Source: Sipunculus nudus (lineage: Eukaryota; Annelida; Sipuncula; Golfingiida; Sipunculidae). Taken from it: a DNA stretch of 64,000 bases. Below are positions 36,107 to 46,146 of this stretch, one piece after another. The notes beneath the pieces were generated by a model. That model worked only from the letters and a program-made list of their open reading frames with translations. It ran no database searches and was not told the DNA's origin. Made by a program: the position numbers and the translations under genes. The first letter of the stretch is position 1; each line of letters begins with the position of its first letter. The stretch covers positions 62,012,917-62,076,916 of the forward strand of contig CM049319.1 in NCBI GenBank assembly GCA_026874595.1, read 5' to 3'.

Positions 36107-37070
36107 ATGAATATATAAATATACATTTGTATGCATGATGTGGTGTTACATGACAAGATTGAGATTTATGATGATGCAATTTAGAATTATGAATCAACGT
36201 TTATATTCAGAAATTTATGTTATATTGGAAATGTATACAAATTAAACTTAAAATAAAAAAATGAGGATCTAATACAAACATGTGTTCATTATTTTCGAGC
36301 CTCAGCAGAATTGGAGATCAGGCTTTGTTTGCCCTGAATGTTTATGCAAAAGTGTTGTTAATCCCATCTCCTCCCCATCCCCCCCCCCCCCCCCCCCCGG
36401 CTGTCATTGATCCTTAGCACCTCATCGTCACCTGTGCACTGGGACATTAGTTAATATTGCAAATGTGTACAATTTTTTCAATTTGAAAGATAATTGGATT
36501 AGAAAAAATTAAGATCTAATATTGAAACATATTCTTGCCCCAGGAGAATGGAACATAAAGTGATCAGCTCTTGTCTGTCCATCATCTCTCAATTATCATT
36601 AAATATATATACTTATTATGAAATTTTTCCTTTAAGCACTGTTGAAATAACTTTCATATGCTGTATGTGTATGGATTTAAGCCATTAAAGTCTGAAATTT
36701 GAAAGCAACTTATGTATTCAGATGTGTAATATTGCAGATGAAAAACTTTAAAATATTAAAATATATTATCAGCTTTGTTTGTCTAACAGTCTGTCTGTCC
36801 TTTTTTAAATATTATGTAATTGTGAATGGACTATTTAATCCTTTAAGTATTGTTGAATTAAATGGAAATCCTATATGTATATACACTATGTTAATACAGA
36901 GATGTTGTAACTCCCATCATTCCAGCCCTCCCCCCCCCCCAACCACCACCACCAGGTTCTTGCATCTGGGGACTGGAGACATCAGTTATATTTCAACTGT
37001 ATACATTTTATAAAATAAAAATACATATATTTAATAATATATATTATGTAAAATAGATCCAATTGAGCAG

Positions 37071-37364
37071 ATGTGTAAACTACTGAACTGTCAACAAACT
37101 ATCAAAAAGCCAGCCAATGATCATGGTAATAATATACATCTTATGTTCACAAACTGCTCACATGCTTCAATTTTGACATTAGAGAATGCATGGTTTGGTC
37201 ACAAAATATTATTTGCAACAATTTCTCACTCATCAATACAAACCAATCATGTCAACCAGCCATGGCATATATTACCTTTTCATCTTAGACTTGATCTCCA
37301 TTATTATTTTAGATTTTTACCTTCAAGGCCAACTTCAGCTGAGCACAGTGACCCATATTTATAG
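37071..37364 (+). pseudogene. Endonuclease-domain-like relic, first copy in composite element
   Basis: The 97-codon frame carries the same pattern as the frames at 40514 and 54397: QQxIxKPxNDHGN, then FTNCSHAS, then FGHKILFATIS. The spacing of PT..GN...FTN...(S)DH resembles the C-terminal half of AP-type endonucleases of non-LTR retrotransposons, a domain also carried by Helentrons. The catalytic Asp of the final Asp-His pair is Gly here. The frame runs into a decayed 3' terminus at 37333-37360. Confidence 0.5.
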
Positions 37365-37449
37365 CACCATGTCTTGAATGTTTACATCAAGTCATTGGTT
37401 AACAGTGTTCCAGGCTGTTACATAACACCTTCACTCCTTGCCTACTGCT

Positions 37450-38648
37450 TCTGTGAGTGTCTGGGTCAGGCTGGGTCAGGCAGTAATTACCAGAGAGCCT
37501 TTCTCCTCTCTCTTTCCCTTTCTCTCTTTCTAGCTCTCTTTCTCTCTCTCTCTTTCTCTCTCTCTCACCCCTATGCCTCCCTTCCTCCCTCCACCCCATT
37601 ATGTTGACAGGTACTATAAACCTAATTTATTAGATATATATGTTGATGCAATTAAGAAATGTGAATCAACTGAAATATTCACATATATGTTATACTCAAA
37701 ATGTATAGTTACATTTTCAAACCTGGAAAAAAATGATGTTATAAAAAAGGGAATTTATGTAAAAATTGTTCATAATTTCCTGGCTCAGAAGAATGGGAAT
37801 TAAAATTATTTGCTTTGTTTCTCTAGCTTTCTTGCCTGTTTTAAATATTTAATAATTATGAATAAACTTTTTTTTCCTGTAAGCTCTGATTAATTAAATT
37901 TCATATCCTGTACGTATATGCAAGGGTATTGTAACTCCCACCATCTCCTTCCCCCACCCCACTAAGTCCTTGCTCCTTCGCACTGTCAACAATAGTGTTA
38001 TTGCTATAGCATAAAATTGAATAATTTGAAGAAAATATATACAGAGATTCTGTGAGTGTCTGGGTCAGGCTGGGTCAGGCAGTAATTACCAGAGAGCCTT
38101 TCTCCTCTCTCTTTCCCTTTCTCTCTTTCTAGCTCTCTTTCTCTCTCTCTCTTTCTCTCTCTCTCACCCCTATGCCTCCCTTCCTCCCTCCACCCCATTA
38201 TGTTGACAGGTACTATAAACCTAATTTATTAGATATATATGTTGATGCAATTAAGAAATGTGAATCAACTGAAATATTCACATATATTTGTTATACTCTA
38301 AATGTATAGTTACATTTTCAAACCTGGAAAAAAATGATGTTATAAAAAAGGGAATTTATGTAAAAATTGTTCATAATTTCCTGGCTCAGAAGAATGGGAA
38401 TTAAAATTATTTGCTTTGTTTCTCTAGCTTTCTTGCCTGTTTTAAATATTTAATAATTATGAATAAACTTTTTTTTCATGTAAGCTCTGATTAATTAAAT
38501 TTCATATCCTGTACGTATATGCAAAGGTATTGTAACTCCCACCATCCCCTTCCCCCACCCCACTAAGTCCTTGCTCCTTCGCACTGTCAACAATAGTGCT
38601 ATTGCTATAGCATAAAATTTAATAATTTGAAGAAAATATATACAGAGA
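37450..38648 (+). repeat. 599-bp tandem duplication, two copies
   Basis: TCTGTGAGTGTCTGGGTCAG begins at 37450 and again at 38049. The following about 599 bp are almost identical, including a CT-rich tract and CCTTCCTCCCTCCACCCC, ending with GAAAATATATACAGAGA in each. Very low divergence implies a recent event, or an assembly duplication. Confidence 0.93.
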
Positions 38649-39574
38649 GACAGAGGCGTTGTAACACCCATCGTAACCCCCCCCCCCCCCCCTCCATCAA
38701 GTCCTTCCGCCTGTGGAGTGGGGATTTTATAGCAACTGTATACATATCATAAAATAGAAAAAACAGTTTAATTAAAGTTTAAATTAAAAAAATTGGATCT
38801 CATTAGACAAATATGAAAAAAGTTGAACTGTCAACAGCCTGTCAAAAAGGTATCCAATGAAAGCGCAAGGTCAGATCTTAAAATATTATTTGCAACAATT
38901 TCTTCAATCATATCAACCAACCATAGCCTAGATTACCTCTTTCTCTCAGACTTTATCTACATTTCATAATATTTTAGATTTTAACCTTCCAGGTGTTTAA
39001 GTACTGTTGAATGCTCCCTCCCTCTCTCTCTATCTCCTTTTCTCTCTACATCCAACCCTCCTTGCTGCCCACACTGTTTCCTTCTCCGAACCCCATCCCA
39101 ATGTCAGCCTCAGTAAACGAGAACAAGTTGAATCAGATTTTCATATTTTTATATATTGTATAACTGTTTGTTGCCTATGTACGTGCCAGAAATTATGTCA
39201 ATATTGTGTAATATGTAGATGTGGTGGGCATCAATATAATTTACCTTGTCAAGACCTAAGAGATATCATGTCATACAGTCACAATTCATAAATCCACTCT
39301 TCAGCATAGTAAATAATAACATTATATATGTCAAATTGAAATCTTGCGGACTTCTATACAATATAGATCCTTCAACAAATAGCCTTATCATCATTCTACC
39401 ACTGCTTAGTGTACTGTCATTGCATTCATATTTGCTCAAATATATTGCTATTTTCAACAGCTCCCAAATAAATAAAAAATAAACCACTATATAGCCATAT
39501 AGGTCCATGATATTCATAAGGTTTGTCGACTAAATATAGTATCACAATGGTGATACATTTATAGTTCAATCATG

Positions 39575-39610
39575 ATCAGCTGAGCGTCGTGACCCATAGG
39601 TCCCTTGTTT
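39575..39610 (+). mobile_element. Internal Helentron-like 3' terminus (GAGCGTCG variant)
   Basis: CAGCTGAGCGTCGTGACCCA followed by TAGGTCCCTTGTTTTT, with the same mini-hairpin GACC-CATA-GGTC as the terminal ends. It lies 1.2 kb before the outer end of the composite element. Confidence 0.75.
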
Positions 39611-39957
39611 TTTTATAATCATATCAGTTATATTTCATTAAAAAAATCATATGATTCTCTTATTATTTTTTATAAAAATTATATTTGGGACAATATTTGA
39701 AATTTTTTTTAATAAATAGTTAAACTCTTATATTATATGTTCTGCTTATAAGTTATATGACCAAGTCAAAATCTGTTTGACAATAGTACTCCATTTGTTA
39801 ATAAAATAAATGAAATCAATCCTCTTCCCTGTCTCCAAAGGTACTATCAAAATCATACATAAGCTAAACAACAACAACTCATAATACAGCTTATATTTAT
39901 TACCACACAAAACCAGCATGTGCCTCATTTCTAAATAATATTTTTTATCATATATAA

Positions 39958-39993
39958 CAGCTGAGCGTCGTGACCCATAGGTCCCTTGTTTTT
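39958..39993 (+). mobile_element. Second internal Helentron-like 3' terminus
   Basis: Matches 39575-39610 across CAGCTGAGCGTCGTGACCCA and the mini-hairpin. The 347 bp between the two ends is AT-rich with no 5' terminus. Confidence 0.75.
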
Positions 39994-40513
39994 CTTTTAA
40001 ATCATTTTACCAATAATAATGGAACCGATCAGTATGCTTAAATTATGATAAAATATGAAGCACATTATGGATAAATAAAGACACAATTAAAAATTGTGAA
40101 ATCTAAATCAAGTATTTTTTTATATATTTATTGTTTTGCAGATTTAAAAGATATATTTTTGTGGTAAAAAATAAATAAACATTTGTATGCATGATGTGGT
40201 GTTATCTGACAAGATTGAGATTATGATGATGCAATTGAGAATTATGAATCAACTTTTATATTCAGATATATATGTTATATTGAAAATGTATAGAAATATA
40301 AACTTAAATTTAAAAAAAAATTGATGTGATAAAAAAATGAGGATTTATTACAAACATTTGTTCATTATTTTCCTGCATCAGCAGAATTTGAGATCAGGCT
40401 TTGTTTGCCATGTTTTATGTTGTTAATTAGTTATATTTCAACTGTATACATTTCATTAAAAAAACATATATTTAATAATATATATTATACAAAAAAAAGA
40501 TTCGATTGAAAAA

Positions 40514-40759
40514 ATGTGTAAACTACTGAAATGTCAACAGTTAATCGAAAAGCCAACTAATGATCATGGTAATCGTACAGATCATTTGTTCACAAACTGC
40601 TCACATGCTTCAGTTTCAACATTAGGAAACACATGGTCAGGTCACAAAATATTATTTGCAACAATTTCTTGCTCATCAATACAAACCAATCATATAAACC
40701 AACCATGGCCTTTATTACCTCTTCCTCTTACACTTTATCTCCATTTGATATTATTTTAG
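40514..40759 (+). pseudogene. Endonuclease-domain-like relic, last copy in composite element
   Basis: An 81-codon frame: MCKLLKCQQLIEKPTNDHGN at the start, then DHLFTN and WSGHKILFATIS. It is nearly identical to the frame at 54397 and ends about 55 bp before the 3' terminus. It is a fragment only, lacking the N-terminal catalytic part, and its terminal Asp-His is Gly-His. Confidence 0.55.
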
Positions 40760-40816
40760 ATTTTTGCCTTCAAGGTTAACGTCAGCTGAGCACAGTGACC
40801 CATAGGTCCCTTGTTT

Positions 40817-41749
40817 ATTAGTTGTATGTTTAACAGTCTTCTTTTCTTGCTCTCTGTGTATGTTTGTGTGTTTATTTTACAATCAGCGTGTATATATATG
40901 TGTGTGTGTTTATGTATGGGTACATTCATGTGAGATGAATGTAATCTTTGGAGTTTCAAGTGTACAAGTCACACCTACACAAATAGAATGCACAGTATAC
41001 AAGTACACCATATGTACATATTCTGAAACTGGTAGAAAATTCATACACAATGCACCCTGCATAATTACTAGCAAAAATATTAAAATATATGAATTATGTT
41101 ATACTCTCTCAAATATATTAAATAATAAAAAGCAGGGGCAGTGTAGGCACCTTTTCCTGGTGTATCATATCAAAGAGATTAAAACATGACCTGTCATTGC
41201 GTCACATCTTTCATTACTTACACCACTGGCAGATTCACAAATGGCGCATGAAGAATTGATGTAAATTAGGATGGCCCAGTCAAACCATGTAACTGAGGAA
41301 CAGAACTTGAAGACAGATGAGGACAAGGGGCTTCAAGCTTCCGCATTATGACAGCGGAGCTGGTTCATTGCCAATGCTGCCAGCACATGTGCGCATTTCC
41401 CTTGTTATTGACCACCTGACCTGGTTCTCCTACACATTCATCCATCAACTGTATACAGCAGCAAATCTAGGCTCAATGTATTTTTCATGTTTAAAATCTG
41501 GGTCTCACTGTGTGCATTAGAACCCTCATCAATGTCTGTCTCTTCAGTGTATATTTTTGGATCCATTGGTTTCTGGATCATATTTTCTAAATCTTTTTGG
41601 CGCCATGCTGTCTCTTGCATACACTCAGGTATAGGGCATTATTATCTGTGATTGCTTTTGAAGATGAGACTCCAAAACTCAAGTATAACTATGGTTTATA
41701 AATTATTCACATTGTAAATCCCATTGAAGATAGTCCAGCGCTTATAATT
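40817..41749. other. Noncoding DNA
   Basis: A short TG/TA repeat lies near 40865-40912. The block 41220-41420 is GC-richer and may be regulatory; no gene recognised. Confidence 0.4.
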
Positions 41750-41960
41750 TACAAAGAAACTTCTCTAATGGGTATACCTTTGTATAATAGACACCTCTCT
41801 TGTGAGGTCACCATCGGCATTCCCCTGAGAAGTAGATTCAGACATATGTAACCTCCTTAATAGGGACACCTCTGTATTACGGGCAAAAACCCAGGTCCCA
41901 CTGACGTTTGCAACAGTAAGGGTCTGTTCATTTTCATGGAAGCAAGGTCTCCAGCTCAGT
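41750..41960. mobile_element. MITE-like remnant (GACACCTCT family), copy 1
   Basis: TCTCTAATGGGTATACC, AATAGACACCTCT, TAATAGGGACACCTCTG and TATTACGGGCAAAAACCCAG are alternating motifs shared with 43010-43195. Such motifs are typical of non-autonomous pogo-like elements; clear termini are not preserved. Confidence 0.5.
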
Positions 41961-43009
41961 TGAGTAGTGACCTTACTACAGGGGGCCTCCTAGCCTGCTT
42001 TATCATAAGTTTTGGACAGGTGTGAGTGTGGTGGATACAAAATCATAATAGCCAATCATATCCATAGTTACAATAGTTAACTACACAAAATTCAAAACTT
42101 AACAAACCTTATCAACATTTACAAATTTTATGCACTGGAAACTTACCAGGTAAAAAAAGCTGTTATATGATTGGTCAGATTCTCTATAACCATTGTCCAT
42201 TTCACCTTGCCAGATGGTTGATCTAAAAAAAGATTTCCCTGATGTGTAGATTGGCTGTATGTTAGGCATCTGATTGGTTTAAATTGTCTTGTTAATCACT
42301 CATGAAATAGCTTGTTAAAGGGGATGGGGTGTTGTGGGGTAGGGGATTATGTGTGTGTGGGGAGTGGGGAGGGGGGCAGGGATGCTTGGCCTTTTACTGA
42401 AACAAGATAAATTATTAAGGATTCAAACATATATTCTAAAATGTCCTGGTAAAATTATATGTTTACTTTTCCCTAATGTTTTCATTTACACAAGTTTCTT
42501 GGCTGCTCTATTGTTATTTAGCTAGCCCTTGGGTATTTAAGATTTTCTGCAGTTAAAACTAAAGTAAACTTGGGTGGATAGTAATGATATATGCAGGTAA
42601 GACTGGATTCAATCTGTCTGTAATGTAAATAATCCCTTGTTTAACAGTTTCAGATAATTGAAGATTGGCACAAGAGTTGTATTTTGTCATTGTGCATTTG
42701 ACCTGGATCTTGTGGTTTACGTCAGGCTTAACGAGCGTGACAGGTCAAGGTCGTACACAGAGGAGCTCTGTTATTCGGTTAATTTGTAAGCCAGGTTGTG
42801 AAAATATGAAAACAGAAAACTAGCATGTGTAAATGATTAATGAGCTCACCAGATGTTTGACAGGTAAAAAAAGTAATAGAATGTACCACTTTGTCTCTGG
42901 CCGTTTATACTTTATTAACCAAATTTATGCCTCGCTTGCCACAACCTGTTTTGAATATATTACTTTCATGTCCTTGAAATACTGATGATAAAATCCTTTT
43001 GAGTACTCA
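41961..43009. other. Noncoding DNA
   Basis: A G-rich stretch lies at 42317-42382 (GGGGATGGGGTG, GGGGAGTGGGGAGGGGGG). No gene recognised. Confidence 0.5.
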
Positions 43010-43195
43010 CAACATAAAGAGAACCCTCTTATTATGGGAACCTCTTTATTGCGGGGACCTTTATATTAGAGACACTTGAGATGGTAATGTGACTAATAGA
43101 CTTATATATCCTTAACCTCCCTAATACAGACTACTCTATAATATCAGCAAAAACTCAGGCCCCTCCAGTCCATAATTTGGAGGTTTCTCCTTAGT
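43010..43195. mobile_element. MITE-like remnant (GACACCTCT family), copy 2
   Basis: It contains CTCTTATTATGGGAACCTC, TTGCGGGGACC, TAACCTCCCTAATACAGAC and CAGCAAAAACTCAGGCCCC, in the same order as the copy at 41750. It abuts a SINE head at 43196. Confidence 0.5.
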
Positions 43196-43465
43196 GGTGG
43201 CGTAATGGTTAGGATGCTGGACTCGTGACCACAAGGTTGTGGGTTCGAGTCCCATTCTGACTGCCTTCCATGCTAAGACTCCAAGCTAAAGTCTTTACCT
43301 CAATGTTCCGCTCTCTCCACCCACAGGAATGAATGTGTACTGGTCATGGGAGGCAGACAAAAGTAGAACCAATAACCTTCTAGCATCTGTAATGGCTGCT
43401 GGGTTATATGCTTCCCAAAGAGCTGTCATGAAAAGCTACAAGAATGAACATGGCTAAAAGACTAG
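43196..43465 (+). mobile_element. tRNA-derived SINE, plus strand
   Basis: The tRNA-like head has GTGGCGTAATGGTTAGGATG (A-box region) and GGTTGTGGGTTCGAGTCCC (a near-perfect B box). A body with ACTCCAAGCTAAAGTC and CATCTGTAATGGCTGCTGGG runs to about 43465. It is not a functional tRNA gene, since the head lacks a paired acceptor stem and continues into the body. A related family to the element at 6076 is possible (shared GTAATGGTTA), but the body differs. Confidence 0.75.
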
Positions 43466-43551
43466 GAAGGCTGTTTGTAAAGTCAGATAAAATTAACATC
43501 GTCAGGTCAGACTATAAACCCACCCCTTTTGCGTTACAGATATTTCATATA

Positions 43552-44657
43552 CAGTGAAGCCCGCTTATTGTCATATAGGTGGTGCATGCATAAATTATGA
43601 TAATAACTGGGATGTGACATTATCCTGGCTTCAACATCGATGTACTTTTGAATCCCAGAAGAAGCATTATGTCTGGTATGATTTTAAATAAATCGTCAAT
43701 AAACTGGAAACAGGATCGTTTATGAATATTTTTATTGCACAACGGCATATCAAATTACGCTTATGCACACCTGAAAATTTATTTCCTGTAAGTTTTATGC
43801 CGCCTGCCACAATAACTGACAAAATCTGACTTGCCAACAGAAAGAGACGCAGCGTCTGGGTCATGAGGTAAAATTTTTTTAAATATACAGCACAGTTATA
43901 ACGTTATTTGTAACAAACTATTTTACTAAATAATTCTTAGCCCAATTATTGAGCCTTTTTTTCGGATATCTTATTAATGACTCAAACTTCCATGATCGTC
44001 TTTATGATAGGACTGTTCATCGTCATGCCGTTGTCAACTTTCTGAAGTTTCGCTGCGATTGAGGTTTTTGACCAAGTATCTCCTCCAGTGCTCACAAATC
44101 CTCCAGTTTTTCGTTGACCCTGAAAGGGGATTTCCAGCTGTAAGCAACGTTTAGCGTGATATAAAGCGTGTGTTTTATATCATCTCGGCGAAATGTCACT
44201 GAAGTTAAAACCGCGGCTTTTAAAAGGCCATGAGTTAATTAAGTATGATATGTGATCGTAAACATCGCCCTTGTTAATGTACGAAGAAAAGCAATGATCT
44301 GGATTACCAAGGTATCTTAAGATGTTAATTAGCTAAGTGACGAGGAGTGACTCGCATGCATAACTGCACTTGTCTGCGGCACACAGGTGGGAGATGCGAT
44401 CTTTTGATACGCCTGACCGATTACAGGCTCTTGGCTTATTTGATTGCCGTGTCGGTGTTTGATGTGATATTAACTGCAAACTGGTATCACTGTCAAGGGT
44501 TCCAAGCATGACAATAAACGGGATTATGACAATATTCCATGATATTAAACGGTCAGATTTACCATTGTTTATATAGGAAATGGTTTGGGATTTCAGATTT
44601 AAGTGACAATAAGCGGGATTTTCTATTAACCGATATGACACAAAGTGGGCTTGACTG
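43552..44657. mobile_element. Non-autonomous pogo-like DNA transposon, 1106 bp
   Basis: The ends CAGTGAAGCCCGCTTATTGT and the complement of CAGTCAAGCCCACTTTGTGT are inverted repeats of about 23 bp with few mismatches, flanked by TA (43550-43551 and 44658-44659). A second inner motif, GACAATAAGCGGGA (44606-44619), repeats the end sequence. The interior is moderately GC-rich. Minus-strand frames at 43667-43864 and 44333-44641 have no DDE transposase motifs, so it is treated as a MITE or deletion derivative. Confidence 0.82.
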
Positions 44658-46123
44658 TATATTTATCTGTAACAGTGATCTTTGCTAACAGAATGTGCAT
44701 GTACCCATCTGTCTGTTCTTCTTTCTCTCTGTGTCCAAAATATTAGAAAATAAATTTTAGTTAGGGGTAGGTACCTTGGCAGGGGAGTGTAAAGTTTTGA
44801 GTCATTTTGATAAATACCACTTTGGTGGAGGTATGTGCTTTCTTAGTGTTCTCTAGTTATCACTCTCTTATTACCACATCAAACTTATTACCACAACAGA
44901 CTACATGATTTGTTGAAAATATCTTATTAATACTGTAGTACTTAGGAAAATATCTAGACTAAAGTGACACAACTGTATGTGAATGGGTGGTTTAGATTAC
45001 AGAAATCTTGTACATTTTTTCAGTTTACTAAAATGACAAGTAAATTTTATCAGTCAAATACACTAATATTTCATTCAGTTCTTTAAAGAATTGAATATGT
45101 CATATACTCATATCTTTCTTTTATCATTTATTTTTTTTAACCAAAGATATAGGTCATATGTATTATTATTGTGTACATGGCCTGATCATTCTATAATATT
45201 TTAGACTTGCTCGTGTATTCTGTCAAAGAAATTGTGTAAATTGTTCTTAGACTTTCCAAGTCCACAATGTGTAACCTTTCAGCCAAAAATGAAACACAAT
45301 ATGCCTTATTCAGTATGGATTTACAAGTGCGTTTTGATTGATTTTCACATCACATCAAATGGTTATATGCATTGTATTGGCAGCTGTTTATGATGTTACC
45401 ATTTTGGGTGTTTCATGCTGATGTAACACTGGCAAGCTGCATTTTTTTTCCAATACACCAACAAAGTTATAACGGAGCCTCGAGTGCTCTGTTAAGTTTT
45501 TAGCAGCGGAAATTGATGGCTTACCAACACACTTTTGGGCAATGAATGGGCCTCGTTGTAAGACACCCCAGGCAGGTCACCATGGCAAGGACTAAATATT
45601 TGTGCTTGGGATAGTGTCTGTTCAGAGAGATAGTAAAACATTATAGTAAATCCAACGTCAGCAATATTACTATTAGCATACGTTACTAGTTCTGCATTAT
45701 AGGCCCACATATTATGTTTGGCTTAAAACCAAATTAATGATATTTGATATATTTGTAGGTAAAACATTTTTGTAATATAATTGTTAAACTTTTCTTTTTT
45801 CCACTCATTCCTATAATTAAAAACAATAAAATCATTAAAATTTGGCTAGTAGGTTAAATAAGTAGAAAACAATTTAATTTTGTACTTTTTTTGCAAAAAT
45901 CAGTAAAATATTGACAATTGTACCAGTTTGTAATGATTATTATTTATACCTGAATTTGTGAAAGTCATAAAGTGTTTGTTGTATCATTTGGACTTTCTGA
46001 TTAACCCTAATAAAATGCACTTAGCATTTTCACTATACATGTTACTAATTTTTTTGCAGACTTTTTGCAGACTTACTTTGAATGAAAGAACAATTGGCTG
46101 TGTCATAGATATATCACATACAG
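44658..46123. other. AT-rich noncoding DNA
   Basis: Nothing recognised. Confidence 0.5.
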
Positions 46124-46146
46124 ACACACACACACACACACACACA
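46124..46146 (+). repeat. (CA)n microsatellite
   Basis: About eleven CA units. Confidence 0.95.

Larger units (their letters stand above)
34501..40816 (+). mobile_element. Composite Helentron-like element, copy 2, about 6.3 kb
   Basis: It has one 5' terminus (34501, same hairpin as copies 1 and 3) and an intact 3' terminus at about 40816 (GTCAGCTGAGC ... GACCCATAGGTC CCTTGTTT). Inside are two further complete 3' termini (39575-39610 and 39958-39993, variant GAGCGTCG) and one decayed terminus (37333-37360, GACCCATATTTATAG). Three segments resemble the 3' part of the compact copy (37071, about 38816 and 40514). A 599-bp tandem duplication occupies 37450-38648. It may be a nest of insertions or a concatemer produced by read-through. 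No intact Rep/helicase frame is seen. Confidence 0.65.

Noticed and set aside
37399-38198. Duplicate minus-strand frames rich in RERERE
   Set aside because: Translation of the CT tract within the 599-bp tandem duplication.
43196-43270. Possible functional tRNA gene
   Set aside because: A and B boxes are present, but the acceptor stem does not pair properly and the sequence continues into a SINE body.
44333-44641. 102-codon minus-strand frame as a transposase fragment
   Set aside because: It lies within the pogo-like element and partly translates the terminal repeats; no DDE or helix-turn-helix motif is visible.
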